The notes beneath the pieces were generated by a model. It was not told the DNA's origin. It made no database searches and was given only the letters and a program-made list of their open reading frames with translations. A stretch of 64,000 nucleotides of DNA from Pegoplata infirma. Taxonomy: Eukaryota; Arthropoda; Insecta; Diptera; Anthomyiidae. The stretch lies in contig OY992540.1 in the NCBI GenBank assembly GCA_963921195.1, forward strand, positions 11,421,766 to 11,485,765, written 5' to 3'. Shown here piece by piece: positions 35,516 to 45,957 of this stretch; the stretch's first letter is position 1; each line of letters begins with the position of its first letter. The position numbers and the translations under genes are program-made.

Positions 35516-36576
35516 AAGGGAAGTATCTCGAACCCTTGTGAACCGATATGCATGAAACTTAAAATATATATAAAAGCGACAACTCTAAGGTTGGGGTGTC
35601 TCGGCTTATCGGCCATATCGGGGATTTAGGGGTTCAAAAAATGGGTCAAAAAATTGTTTTTTGGATTTTTCAGCCAATTATTTTTATGAAACAATATAAT
35701 CATTCCATTTGAAAAGAAAGATGTTGTAATGCCTATCCAACGATGGCATAATCTTGTAAAAATTCGGCTTCGTTAAATATTTTTTTCATGAAAATGTGTA
35801 AATTTTGGAGGGTATTTATGTGAAGACGTAGACCTACGATATCCATATGAATATAAAATAATCTTTTTTAAATTTAAGTAGACACGTATTTTTGCTCTAG
35901 AAGATATTCCTGTTATCGAAATTCTACCGGAAGTCCACGTTGTTTCATAAGGGGACTACGAAATGTTCAAACACCCCAATTTCGAAAAAAGCTATAAAAT
36001 TTATGATTTTATTTTTAGAAAAGTGTACCAAAATTTCTTAATAAAATGTTTTAGTAACTGATAACACTGTACAACAATATGAAACTTAAAATAAAAAACA
36101 AAAACCGATATACGTGTGTTGGCGTTTTCAAAGATCACATCGAAATTTTATTTTACAGCCGGTTAAAGTTTCTCATCTTTGGCCTGTTCTTGCGGCATCT
36201 GAGGCGTAGAGTAAGTTTAGCAACTTTGTAGAAAATATTATAGTAAATATTTTTGTGGAACATGTTAACTCTCCAACTGACCCCCATAACGGTATTTTTT
36301 GGCTCTATTCTAACAAATCGTAAAAAAACACCCCGAAAAAGGTGGAGGGCGGGAATAAAATGTTCTTTAAAAATGTTGGCCCTAAAATTTTACTATATAT
36401 GTCAGAACACACCGAAGCCCAAAAATCAACACAAATACAAAAAAAAAAACAGTCAAATTCAAAATTTTGATAAAGCTTTACAAAATTGTCAGTAGAAAAA
36501 AATTTAAAATTTTTTAAAAAATTTTGTAAACCGCTCGACCGCTTTTAGAATTTTCATGGATTTACACTCCTAATAT
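35516..36576. other. unrecognised segment
   Basis: Slightly less AT-rich sequence with TATCTCGAACCCTTGTGAACC at its start. The phrasing resembles mini-me interiors (ATATCTCGAA..., GAACCGAT) but I cannot align it with a known copy. The 80-residue plus frame at 36253-36495 has no recognisable domain. Confidence 0.3.
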
Positions 36577-36683
36577 TGTAACGACTTGTTTTGCTAGGGT
36601 AAAATACTCAGCCTTTGTCCAGGTTCCGCTACAAGAAAATAATGTACACTTGCTCGTTTTGGTTTTTAGATTTCACTCTTGGT

Positions 36684-36689
36684 TTTATT
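36684..36689 (-). promoter_or_regulatory. candidate polyadenylation signal
   Basis: AATAAA on the minus strand, about 110 bases before the left end of the LTR-like block, in the position expected for an LTR read on this strand. Confidence 0.35.
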
Positions 36690-37147
36690 TATCATTCTAA
36701 TAATATATTTCATTCAAAGATATCGTATTAATTGCTTCGTTTCTCTTCGGCTCCTCTTCGGCAATCCTCGTTGGGCCACCTCCTTGGCTTCCTGTGGCCG
36801 GTTCTTTGATCTGGGTATCTTGCTGGAACAGATTATCACCTAGGGATACCATTCGGGTCCCTCGTTACACTCGTTAACCTTCGGCTTTGGTCGGGTCACC
36901 TCGCTCGTGCTTCGATTTTTATACGGGGTTGTTCACTGGTCGTGCTAGGAAACCACTCCCAGTCTCCAACCCAGTTGCCTTCACAAATCGTCTGTCCAGT
37001 GGTCCACTCGTGTTCGGTAACCACTCGTGAACCCTCGTACATCCGATCCGTGATCACTGGCCAACGTTTCCCGCACAATCCTACGCCACAATTTCTTCTC
37101 GGGTGTTAAACTTGATGGAACTCGTTTGTCCTGACACTCGAAACACC

Positions 37148-37755
37148 TTCGGTAGCTGCTCGGTTAACCAGCAGCCGAACCTGAAAGCTGAAACAAATAC
37201 TACGCCACCTTGCACCACACGCCCCTCGGAATCTGACTTCCACGGGTGCTCGCTAACCACCCGGTGAAGTGTTTCTTGGTTCGTCTACTTTCTAAAATTC
37301 GTCTGGTGCTCGGTAACCACCAGCCGAAGTGGATACTTAGTTCCTAAAGGGTAAAATTATTCCATCCGGTGCTCGGTAACCACCGGGCGGAATAGTTGCT
37401 AGACTACGGCTTAATCTAACTCCCTCCGGTGCTCGCTAACCACCTTCGGGAATGCTCGTTAAAATCTAAATTATGGCTAACTTCATCCAGTGTTCGGTAA
37501 CCACCGGCTGAAGTGTACTACTCGCTACTGACGATCCACTAGTGTCCTCGGGTGCTCGCTAACCACCGTCGGAGGATTATCCTACCATTACCCTAGCTTC
37601 GGCCTGGTGCTCGCTAACCATCAGTCGAAGCATATACTTAACTTATACTTGGGTTCCTACTTCTTTCCCTGGTGCTCGATAACCACCAGTGAAAGTTCAC
37701 TACTACTTATAATAATTCTAACTTCATAAGGTGTTCGCTAACCACCGAATAAAGT
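37148..37755 (-). repeat. array of ten hairpins with constant loop and covarying stems
   Basis: Ten units at 37148-37179, 37236-37270, 37298-37328, 37358-37394, 37421-37451, 37480-37514, 37545-37576, 37596-37631, 37663-37695 and 37721-37755, about 60 bases apart. On the plus strand nearly all share GGTG-(C/T)TCG(G/C/A)TAAC-CACC. The flanking stem arms differ between units yet stay complementary: ACTTC/GAAGT, TTCG/CGAA, TATTCC/GGAATA, TCCTC/GAGGA, GCTTCG/CGAAGC, CTTTC/GAAAG; and inner CTGGTG/CACCAG, CCGGTG/CACCGG, GGGTG/CACCC, GCTGCT/AGCAGC, with one G-T wobble (CTGGTG/CATCAG). Two weaker units precede them near 36929 and 37004. Compensatory change implies selection for the fold, most simply in a transcript. 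If the LTR assignment holds, that transcript is the minus strand and the loop reads GTTAGCGAG or GTTACCGAG. Confidence 0.75.
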
Positions 37756-37805
37756 GTCTACCTTAAAATAATTACCAGAACTTACACACAGAATTGCTGA
37801 TCAAA

Positions 37806-37842
37806 GAATGAGACCGTTTTGTTAAAACACGCGTCTTTTATA
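37806..37842 (-). promoter_or_regulatory. candidate core promoter (TATA box plus initiator)
   Basis: On the minus strand TATAAAAG (37842-37835) is followed after 25 bases by TCATTC (37811-37806), which fits the insect initiator consensus TCAKTY at the usual distance. Transcription would run into the hairpin array. The sequence gives no direct proof of activity. Confidence 0.45.
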
Positions 37843-37936
37843 CAAATCTAAGCTTATAGAAAACTACCAACAAAATATTATTCCTGTATGTTGTTTTTAT
37901 TTACCTAACGGTCAATATTAAAAACAAGTCCCTACA

Positions 37937-38174
37937 TTTTTTTTTTGCTACTTGTTTACTTGTTTATTACAAAAATAAAAGCCCACTGTATGTTGTTGCT
38001 ACTTGTTTGTTACAAAATATTTCTACTGTTGGGTTCTGTTGCTTGTGTGCCTGCTATTTTAAAACTGTGTTGTTATTGTTATTTCATTAATCAGGGTACT
38101 TGTACACAGTGTACGGTAAGTATACGGACACTGTCTGTGACACAAGTTTGCGAGCAAACTTGACTGTTAAGTAA
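37937..38174. other. unannotated DNA
   Basis: The 72-residue plus frame (37945-38163) is rich in Leu, Val and Cys but lacks supporting context; I do not call it. Confidence 0.3.
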
Positions 38175-38730
38175 ATGTAACAGAAAATTCGTTTCACACA
38201 AATGAAATTTTATTTAAAAAACGGACTACTAAGATTTCATTTAATACAAAAACCTTTTTCAGTTATTTTTCAATGTTAATTAATAACTGTTTAAATTCCG
38301 TAAAAATAACTGTAAAATCCGTAAAAATAACTGAAAAATGTTTACTGTAAAAACAGTTAAAATTACGGAAATTTGCATAATTTTATTTATTTTTTTAGAA
38401 ATAATTTTAAAAAACTTCGAACCTGTGTAGAATCCAACTCATAATTTCTGGCTGATAGCCCAGCACGCTACCGTCTGAGCCACAAGGTACTTATAGTTTC
38501 AGCAACTAAATATGAATTTAAAATTAAAAAACAACAATCTAATTTTAGAAATTTTCAAATAACTGGCAATAACAAACTACATGTAAAATAATGTAGTTTG
38601 TGTTTTAAATAACTGAAAAAACAAACGTTACGGGAAATTTTATTTAAAAGACAGTTATGTATTTGAATAAATGTTAAAAAAGTTGTTTAGAATATTTGTA
38701 TGTGAAACAACCGAATTTTCTTTTAATATG
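38175..38730. mobile_element. MITE-like element with AGAAAATTCG...TTTCACA ends
   Basis: AACAGAAAATTCGTTTCACAC on the left is mirrored by GTGAAACAACCGAATTTTCTTTT on the right. Inside, GTAAAAATAACTG occurs in several orientations. A tRNA-like segment lies in the middle. No target duplication was found. Confidence 0.45.
38416..38490 (-). other. tRNA-like segment (SINE remnant)
   Basis: On the minus strand an A box TGGCTCAGACGG is followed by GTAGCGTGCTGGGCTATCAGCC and, about 45 bases later, a partial B box GGTTCGAA. The acceptor ends do not pair, so this is not a working tRNA. The middle resembles the segment at 52347-52425. Confidence 0.5.
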
Positions 38731-40239
38731 AAACGAAAACTATTTATTTGACTGTGAAACAGTAACTGTAAAACTTTTATGAGTGTAGATTTAAAATTTT
38801 TCGATATTCAAATTCAGCATATTAAAATTTATAAAAATAGTATATTGCAAGACAATATTTTTTTATTTTTAATTTTTCGAAAATCAAAAATTTTTAGGGA
38901 AGTTTAAAAAAATTCAAAGTGTTAATAAAAGATTGTCTAAAAAATTCGCAAACGTAAAAAAAACACCAATTTTTGAAAATTTCAAATAGCTTAACATATT
39001 TTTTTAATTTTCAAAAATCCAAATTTTTGATTGACGGGTTAATTAAATTCGATCGGCCCCAAAGTTGTACAACACAAGTTTTGGCCTAGTAGAATAAAAA
39101 GTTGCCAGGACGTTCAAAATCGAGAGAAAAACTTTTTTGCCAAACAAAAATTGTCGGTTTATTTTGCATATATCACTTCACCCATTTTTACATATAAAAG
39201 CAATTTCAACGGGTTAATAACAAACATTTTATAAATTCCTGCATAAAAAAATGCGAAAAAATTCAACAACAAATTTCCCTCATATATGGCTTAATTTTAG
39301 TTAAAATCATCTCTTAAAGCATAATAAATGTGTATTAAAAAGGAAATACCAGCAATACCAAATATAAAAAATTGCTATGATAAGAAGATGAAGGGAAGAC
39401 TTTACTTTTGATAATATATGGACAAATATCGATTTTAATTAAATTTTCCTACAATAAACAACAACAGCAGCATCAGCAATAATAGCAACGACAGCAACAA
39501 CATCATGATGAATACTTATTATGAAACTATGCGAGTACATGGAAAATGCCCTAAAATGTGGCAAAAGCTCATAGTCATAAATCAAATAAACACCATTTTA
39601 ATGAAGTAAAGTTAACAACGAATTGCACACATAAAATAATAAGGAAGGTTTTCCCAAAAAGTCGATGTTGATAAACATTTTGGTCTTGTGGTAGGGGAAA
39701 AATTTTCTTAAAGAAAAATATTAACAAACGGCATTGACTTTTTTAAATCCTTGGATATAGGATTTTAAAATCAGTATTCCTATTTTTTTGGATTTGGTTT
39801 TTTTAATCCCATAAAATATCAGGGTTTCAGGATTTCTCGGTTGGCATCCCAAGTTTATATACTTAACCGTTCATATTTATGTATGAGTGAAGCACACATA
39901 TAATAGAAAAATTGATAATGTTAGAAGGCAAGTGAAATATTACCAATATTAACGTAAAGTTTTCCATAAATTATTTTTGGCGTTTTCCAACGTTACCGTG
40001 AACTTTGCAAGCTTCACTTAGTGGTAGAGTGTTTATAAGGTTACCTTTACCTACAAAAATGTCCTTATTTGTTGTCTTTGCAAATTTTGTTGTTAATTTC
40101 TTAACAGATAAGCTGATTTAATGCTTTATAAACATACAGAAAATTTCACAATGGAATGATGGTTGAGCTGGATGGGCTGATGTAATGTTCAGCCTGGACT
40201 TTTATTAATTTGTACGGTTGTTTTCGGTCTATATTAAAA
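38731..40239. other. unannotated AT-rich DNA
   Basis: No gene or clear repeat is supported. Some phrases (ATTTTTGAAAATTTCAAATAGC near 38974) resemble the interior of mini-me subfamily 2. Confidence 0.35.
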
Positions 40240-40247
40240 CTGGACAT

Positions 40248-41465
40248 TAGGGCGTTTCATCAAAAACTTTTTTTTGGATTTTTGCAACTCTTGAAGCGGG
40301 ATATGAATTCTAATGGCCTAAAAGATTTTTGAGATTTTTTTCAGATTTTTGGAAGGTCGGGATCAACTCGCTCAAATCGATTTTATCCAAAAAATGAGGT
40401 TATAACACATTTTTTTATTTTATTTTTTTCCCCTGGTGCCTTTTTTTACAAAACTGGATACATTACTTCTAAATGTTGCTAGCCTCCTAAAAAAAAATAT
40501 TCGCGGTAAAAATTATAAGTTCTAGGGTCACTAAGATGACCTTAAAAGTAAAAATTCAGAATTTCCCGTGTTTTAACCTCAATAATTCGAGAAATAAGCT
40601 ATGTATGAACGTCATGTTGAATCCGTTAGATAGGTCTTTAAAACACCTTTCATTTAAAACCAATCTGACTATTGTCACTTTTGTAGAAATGTTAAAAAAT
40701 AATAAAAAACTGGGAAAAACTCATTTTCTCCCCCATTTTATCGAAAATTGAACTGGTGCATTAGGTAGTTTTTTTTGTAAAGTTAAAATAATAACTTTTA
40801 AAGACTTTTTATAGATTGTAGTTAGTGTTTCCAAGCCGGTTAACCTAAAAACCGGTTTTTTGTCAAAAAAACCGGTTTGACAAAAACCCGGTTTTCCGGT
40901 TTGGAAACACTAATTGCAATCAAAAAAACTTCTTTTAAGTTTATTATTTCAACTTTACAAAAAAACTACTAATGGATTCCCTTCAATTTTCTGTAAAATG
41001 TGGGAAAAAATGAGTTTATCTTAGTTTTTTAATATTTCTACTAAAGTGACAAATGTCATTTTGGTTTTAAATTAAAGGTATTAGAAAGACCTATCTAACG
41101 GATTCATCATTACGTTCATATATTGCATATTTCTCAAATTATTAAGGTTGGAACACGGGAAATTATGAATTTTTACTTTAAAGGTCATCTTAGTGACCCT
41201 TGAACTTATTATTTTGACCGCGAATATTTTTTTTAGGAGGCTAGCAACATTTAGAAGTATTATATCCGGTTTTGTTAAAAAAAGGCACCAGAGAACAAAA
41301 AATAAAAAAAATTATGTTTCATAACCTCATTTTTTTGATAAAATCGATTTGAGCGAGTTGATCCCGACATTCCAAAAATCTGAAAAATCTCTTAGGCCAT
41401 AAGAATTCATATTCCGCTTCAAGAGTTGCAAAAATCAAAAAAAAAGTTTTTGATGAAACGCCCTA
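40248..41465. mobile_element. hAT-type foldback with 8-bp target duplication
   Basis: Ends TAGGGCGTTTCATCAAAAAC and exact complement, flanked by CTGGACAT at 40240-40247 and 41466-41473. Arms of about 580 bases meet around 40860, where AAAACCGGTTTTTTGTC and related CCGGTT words alternate. The 71-residue plus frame is an arm reading. The 8-bp duplication and TAGGG terminus fit hAT. Confidence 0.88.
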
Positions 41466-41473
41466 CTGGACAT

Positions 41474-41814
41474 AAGTGTCAATGTGTTGCTATGTATAAT
41501 GTTGTTGCCGTTTCATTGTCAACAATCAGGGATGGAAGCGTGATAGCTACTAGGGTGATCGATTATTCGGTTTTCGTATAGTTCAGAAATCAGCATTTAA
41601 AAAAAAACGGTTTCGATTTTAAAGATTGGCAAGAAAATGGTTGCCCTGGTTTTCACTGCTTTTTGCAAAACAAGGTAAAAAATGATGATCACGGCTAATA
41701 TTTACAATTTCCCATCATCAGGATTCTTTAGAAACTTAGGTAATGTGAATGTGTTGGTGAACAAATATCAAAAATTCATATTCCTAATTATATCAACTTA
41801 AAAGGAATCTTTTA
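41474..41814. other. unannotated DNA
   Basis: Nothing recognised between the two foldbacks. Confidence 0.35.
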
Positions 41815-42844
41815 CAGGGCACCCACCGATTGTCCTGAAATTTGCATATAGGAAAGAGAGAAGCAAAAGAGGAGTTAACTGTTTTTTTTTATCTGCCCAA
41901 TCTCACATTTAGCGGGTAAAATAGGAGGGTGAAAACGGGATTTTTTTTTAATTTTTTAAGGATTTTTTCCATTTCTTCAAAAGAAACTACATAAACATTT
42001 AACACACATCGAAAGGTTTTTTGAAGGCCTATCCAAAGGCGGTCGTGTCCGAATTAGGCTTCCTTAAGTTGGTTATTGTCAAAAATGTATAAACGTTGGG
42101 GTAGTTTGTACGGAGATGTTTATACGTACGACCCCCAAAATAATATATACACTCAAAAAAATAACTTAGTCAAAATATTAGTAAAAAAATTTGCAAAAAA
42201 AATGCAAATTTGTAAAAATTTAAGTTTTTTTATTTTACAGTAATTTAAGCAGATATGTTAGAATATTTGTTAAAGATACAGTAATACTTTTTATTTCTTT
42301 TTTCTTAGGTTTAAGAAAAAAAAATTAGTTTAAAGTGTTCTAGTGTGAAGAACACCGAGAAGAACGCAAAAGAAGACGCTGCCAACACCAAAGCAAAGTG
42401 TTCATCTAACAACTGGATTAACGGTTGATGCTGCTATTGATACCTTTGAAGAATTTGATGTTCAAAAATAGGCCATTTTATTTAAATAGCTGTACTTTTT
42501 TTCTAATTATACCGTTTTTTGTAATTTTACCATTTTTTTTTTCTAATTTTTCAAGGTTGATTTTTTTCCAAAATAATATGTTATTGTTGTAATCTTACCA
42601 TTTTTCCCCTTTTTTTATTAGCAAAATGGTTTTGCTAATATTTTTGCTCGTATTTTTCTATATTTTTTCGTTTGGCGAAATTCCAGCTAGTTCGGCTTTA
42701 TATATTTTTTGCCGAGAGCCCATATTTTTCATAAGGTGGCAACCCATTTATAAATTTGAGAATAGGCAGCTAAAAAAAACAAGTAACTGTTATTTTTTCC
42801 CTCATTCCAATATTCAAGTTTCAGGATAATCGGTGGGTGCCCTG
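41815..42844. mobile_element. foldback element, CAGGGCACCCACCGATT ends
   Basis: CAGGGCACCCACCGATTGTCC and the complement of ATAATCGGTGGGTGCCCTG begin arms of about 130 bases that include AACTGTTTTTTTTTATCTGCC on the left and its near match on the right. The centre holds a CACTCAAAAAAAT stretch (42150) that is probably another insertion. No exact target duplication; the CAGGG start is hAT-like. The plus frame at 42626-42829 reads the right arm. Confidence 0.65.
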
Positions 42845-42929
42845 TGAAAGACCTTTTTAGTAAGAAAGAAATGTGATTTCGCATATTCTCGCATTAAATA
42901 CTCAAAACCGTCTTATTTTTAAAAAACCT

Positions 42930-42994
42930 GGCAATTTTCAGGAATGATTAGAAAGTCCCCGAAACAATCTTCAATTCATTCCTGAAAATTACCT
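42930..42994. repeat. hairpin
   Basis: GGCAATTTTCAGGAATGA and TCATTCCTGAAAATTACC can pair (about 17 of 18) around a 29-base loop. It lies in otherwise unassigned DNA beside the mariner-type remnant. It may be a very short MITE. Confidence 0.55.
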
Positions 42995-43329
42995 GATTCC
43001 AGATTATTTTGGACTTTTATAGGGTGTTTTTTACTGTTACCGAACTTTAAATTAAAATAAAGTAAGGAAAACCATTTTTTAGGACATTAATGTTTAAAAA
43101 TGATTTGGGGATATATCGCCACCACGAATGGCTCGTACATGGAGTACTCTGAACCTCCATTTTTACACAATTTCTACAGAATTTGCAGCCGAATTTTGAA
43201 TTACCAATAACTCGTCGAATGTTGATTACAGGTGTTTAATTGTCTCTAATTTATCAGAATGGACGAGTTACTTTACATATCCCCATATAAAATATTCCAA
43301 TGGGATTAAATCAAATGATCTAGGTAGCG

Positions 43330-43871
43330 ACACAGAAAAAAATTTGGAGAAAACAAATTTGAGTAATCACTTGTTTAAACTTAAAAACAAAAATTGAGTA
43401 ATTTTTTAATTGACGCAATTAAAAATTTACTTAAAAATTTTAAAAACAATTTAAGTAAATAATTTAATAAAAATTTAATAGTTTTTTAATTTTTTTAAAC
43501 TCTCATAGTTTTTTGAATTCTTGTTTAGTTTATAGTTTTTGTGTATGTATATGTAAGTTTGTAATCGTCTTTATAAACTTTTCCTATGTTTTTGAGACAT
43601 AAATATGTTTGGTAAAGTTTGAAAAAACAAGTTTTTTGTTTTTTTTTTGCAAAAAACTTTTTAAACTTAAAAAAAAAATAAATAGATACATTTTGAGTAA
43701 GTTTTTAATTGTGCCAATTAAAAATTTACTCAAATTTTTTTTTCAAACATTTAATAAATTTTTATTAAAAATTTACTCAATACTATTAAATCGTTTACTG
43801 GTGTAAAATTGAGTAATTTTTTACTCAATAGTATTAAAATTTACTCAAATATTTTTTTATTTTTTTCTGTG
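43330..43871. mobile_element. CACAGAAAAAAAT MITE inside the transposase remnant
   Basis: Ends CACAGAAAAAAATTTG and TTTTTTTCTGTG. The interior holds GAGTAAT/ATTACTC-like and AATTAAAAATTTACT words in both orientations. It is closely related to the copy at 44824-50469, which provides an independent check of the borders. Confidence 0.7.
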
Positions 43872-44055
43872 CAATTAACAGGATCTTTGAATAAAGTTCA
43901 AGTTTGATAAACAGAACCATTTTTTACTGGTGCAAAATTGAGTAATCTTTTACTCAATAGTATTAAAAATTTACTCAAATATTTTTTTATTTTTTTCTGT
44001 GCAAATAACAGAATCTTTGAATAAAGTTCAAGTTTGATAAACAGAACCATTTTTT
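43793..44055 (+). repeat. tandem duplication of about 131 bp
   Basis: The right end of the MITE (GTGTAAAATTGAGTAA or GTGCAAAATTGAGTAA through TTTTTTCTGTG) plus adjacent transposase-derived sequence (TCTTTGAATAAAGTTCAAG, TTTGATAAACAGAACC) is present twice in a row, with a few substitutions. It postdates the MITE insertion. Confidence 0.75.
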
Positions 44056-44221
44056 TGATAGAAAATTTCAACAATATGCAAGAGTTGCTCTTGTGTAAGT
44101 CTTTGCATGATAAAATGTCAAACCATACTTAACAAAAACCAACCATCAGCTGTTGAATCGGTTGTCAAATAAAGCAGTATTACCAACTCAAAGTTGTGAA
44201 CCTCTACAAAAAAACACCCTA

Positions 44222-44823
44222 TATTAAGAAATACCTTTGGATTTTACTGATTTTCTTTTAAAAGGTTACAAAAAAGTTATTTTTTAAAAAAATACTTAAC
44301 TGTAATTTTTAATAAAATTATAAAAAGTTTCTAAGTACTTAGTAATTTTTAATAAGATCTATCAAAAAAGTACTTTCGCAAAAAAAAGTACCAAAACATT
44401 ACTTATAGTAAAAAACGTACCACAATAGTACCGTTAAATATTATTTGATAAAAAGTAAAAGGATAGTTAATTTAAACAAACAATACTAAAATGGTACCTT
44501 TTTAACAAACAATCAATGTAGGATTTCTTTAAAAGTACCAAAATAGTATTTATGTATGTATAAAAAGAATGAAAATTGTTGAAAATGGAAAATTCAAAGG
44601 GCCTTGATAAACGGTTTTAACGGTTTGTTTATTCACTACAAAGAATTTAGAACGTTACAAATTTACAAAAATAAAATCTACAAAAAGAAACTCACATTTG
44701 TTGGCCCTTCTTAAATATTCAACAATCCAAATAAAAATAATTGAAAATAATTGACAAATTTAAAAACAAACAAATAATAGAAAAATTGATTCAAACAAAC
44801 TAAAAATTGTTTAATAACAAGTA
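44222..44823. other. unannotated AT-rich DNA
   Basis: Repeated AAAGTACCAAAA/AAAAAGTACTTT words near 44340-44560 recall the 16-bp minisatellite, without regular spacing. No gene is supported. Confidence 0.35.
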
Positions 44824-45542
44824 CACAGAAAAAAATATGGAGGAAACAAATTTGAGTAATCACTTGTTTAAATTTAAAAACAAAAATTGAGTAACTTTTT
44901 AATTGACGCAATTAAAAATTTACTCAAAAATTTTAAAAACAATTTAAGTAAATAACACTGTGCTACAAATGACCAAAAATAAAATATGCAGGGGTTCTCA
45001 TATAAAAATTCGGGTTGGTTGGAGTCCATAGAGTACTGATATACTCATAGTTTTTCTGGATCACTTCGTTAAGTACGTTTTTTATTGGCAAATGTGTTGA
45101 AAAACGGCAATTCTTAAATTACAACTTTAAAAAATTATTACTTTGTTAGTTTGCAACCGATTTTTGATTTTATGGATTTTTTTGAAAGGTATAAGTCTTA
45201 CCTTTTAAACAAAACAAAAATATTAAAAATCGATCAAGAATTGGCTGAGCTACGATCGTTTAAGTTAAAAAAAATCCAATTTTTTGAAAAATTTGTCATA
45301 TTCTTTATACTCTAAGTTGAAAGTGCATCATTAAACTATTTTTTTTTATTTTTGTATAAAAGTATAGTAAAGTAGCTTTCCAAAACACCAAAAAACATAA
45401 CAATCGGTTAAAAAATGAATGAGTTATGCTAAGTTTTGTGATAGGACATTTTTAATTTTTTTCAGAAATGCTTGTAATTCAGGTATTATTCATAAATCTT
45501 ATTGCTATAGTAGTAATTTTATGTACCTATGCATATAAACAA

Positions 45543-45640
45543 GAGATGGTAACATAATTAGATTTGTGCGTGATTGACACATGATCACAAGTGAGCGTTA
45601 TTGAAAATCAATTTTACTCACGTCGTTGTGAGTGAGTGGA
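45543..45640. mobile_element. GTGAGTG-rich hAT-like end within the left arm
   Basis: AAGAGATGGTAACATAATTAG leads into ACTCACGTCGTTGTGAGTGAG. The mirror image is at 49325-49468 in the right arm, so the MITE end became part of the foldback arms before or during arm formation. Confidence 0.55.
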
Positions 45641-45957
45641 ATAAAAAAAATGGATTTACAATTTTTTGGTTTTGTTTGAAAAATATGAGTGTTACTTCTT
45701 AAAAACAAAAATTTTGAGAATAGATTGAAAATAGGCTCCTTTAAGTAAAAAATCTTTTTTGAAAAGTTATACCTGCAACATTTTTATGACAGAAAAAGTT
45801 GTACGTTTGCAAACATTTTTGAAACGAAATTGGTAAAATTGTAGGATCATTTGATGGAAATTTAACCTATGTATTTATAAATCAACGTATGAGGCATTCC
45901 ACACCAAATATCCAGCAAAAAAAACATGTGAACCGTAAATTTCTGAACAGGTTGTAT

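Larger units (their letters stand above)
36577..37936 (-). mobile_element. LTR-like element (possible solo LTR), minus orientation
   Basis: The block is bounded by TGTAACGACTTGTTTT and AAAACAAGTCCCTACA, i.e. TG...CA ends that are inverted copies of each other with three mismatches. Read on the minus strand it has a TATAAAAG box with an initiator TCATTC 33 bases downstream near the start, and an AATAAA near the end, the order expected in an LTR. It is far richer in G+C than its surroundings. Against this: no clear target duplication (ATAT against TTTT) and an implied transcribed part of over 1.1 kb, long for an R region. No gag or pol frame adjoins it. A 5' leader fragment of a retroelement or a DNA element is possible. 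Most of it is the hairpin array described separately. Confidence 0.5.
43094..44108 (-). pseudogene. decayed Tc1/mariner-type transposase
   Basis: The start codon at 44108 opens MQRLTQEQLLHIVEIFYQKN, matching the N-terminal helix-turn-helix (DUF4817-like) of a family of insect transposases. A stop follows soon after. The C-terminal part reappears at 43330 as PRSFDLIPLEYFIWGYVK, the conserved block around the last catalytic acidic residue (usually SPDLTPLDxFLWG), with a Glu where Asp is usual, and ends RAIRGGDISPNHF at a stop at 43094-43096. At least three in-frame stops interrupt this half. The core of the catalytic domain is missing, and the CACAG-type MITE at 43330-43871 plus a 131-bp tandem duplication separate the halves. 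It cannot make an active enzyme. Confidence 0.75.
43022..44219 (-). mobile_element. Tc1/mariner-type transposon remnant, TA target
   Basis: Ends GGGTGTTTTTTACTG and AAAAAAACACCC with flanking TA (43020-43021, 44220-44221). Between them are both ends of a transposase frame on the minus strand, with the middle deleted and a MITE inserted. It is the only element in the window that retains coding traces. Confidence 0.7.

Noticed and set aside
36896..37078. 60-residue minus frame in the GC-richer block
   Set aside because: Composition differs from the surroundings only because the block is GC-rich; it overlaps degenerate hairpin units and has no similarity I recognise to gag.
37236..37755. CRISPR-like array
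   Set aside because: The even spacing resembles repeats and spacers, but the genome is eukaryotic, and the 'repeat' is a 17-base hairpin tip with covarying flanks rather than a constant 25-35-base repeat.
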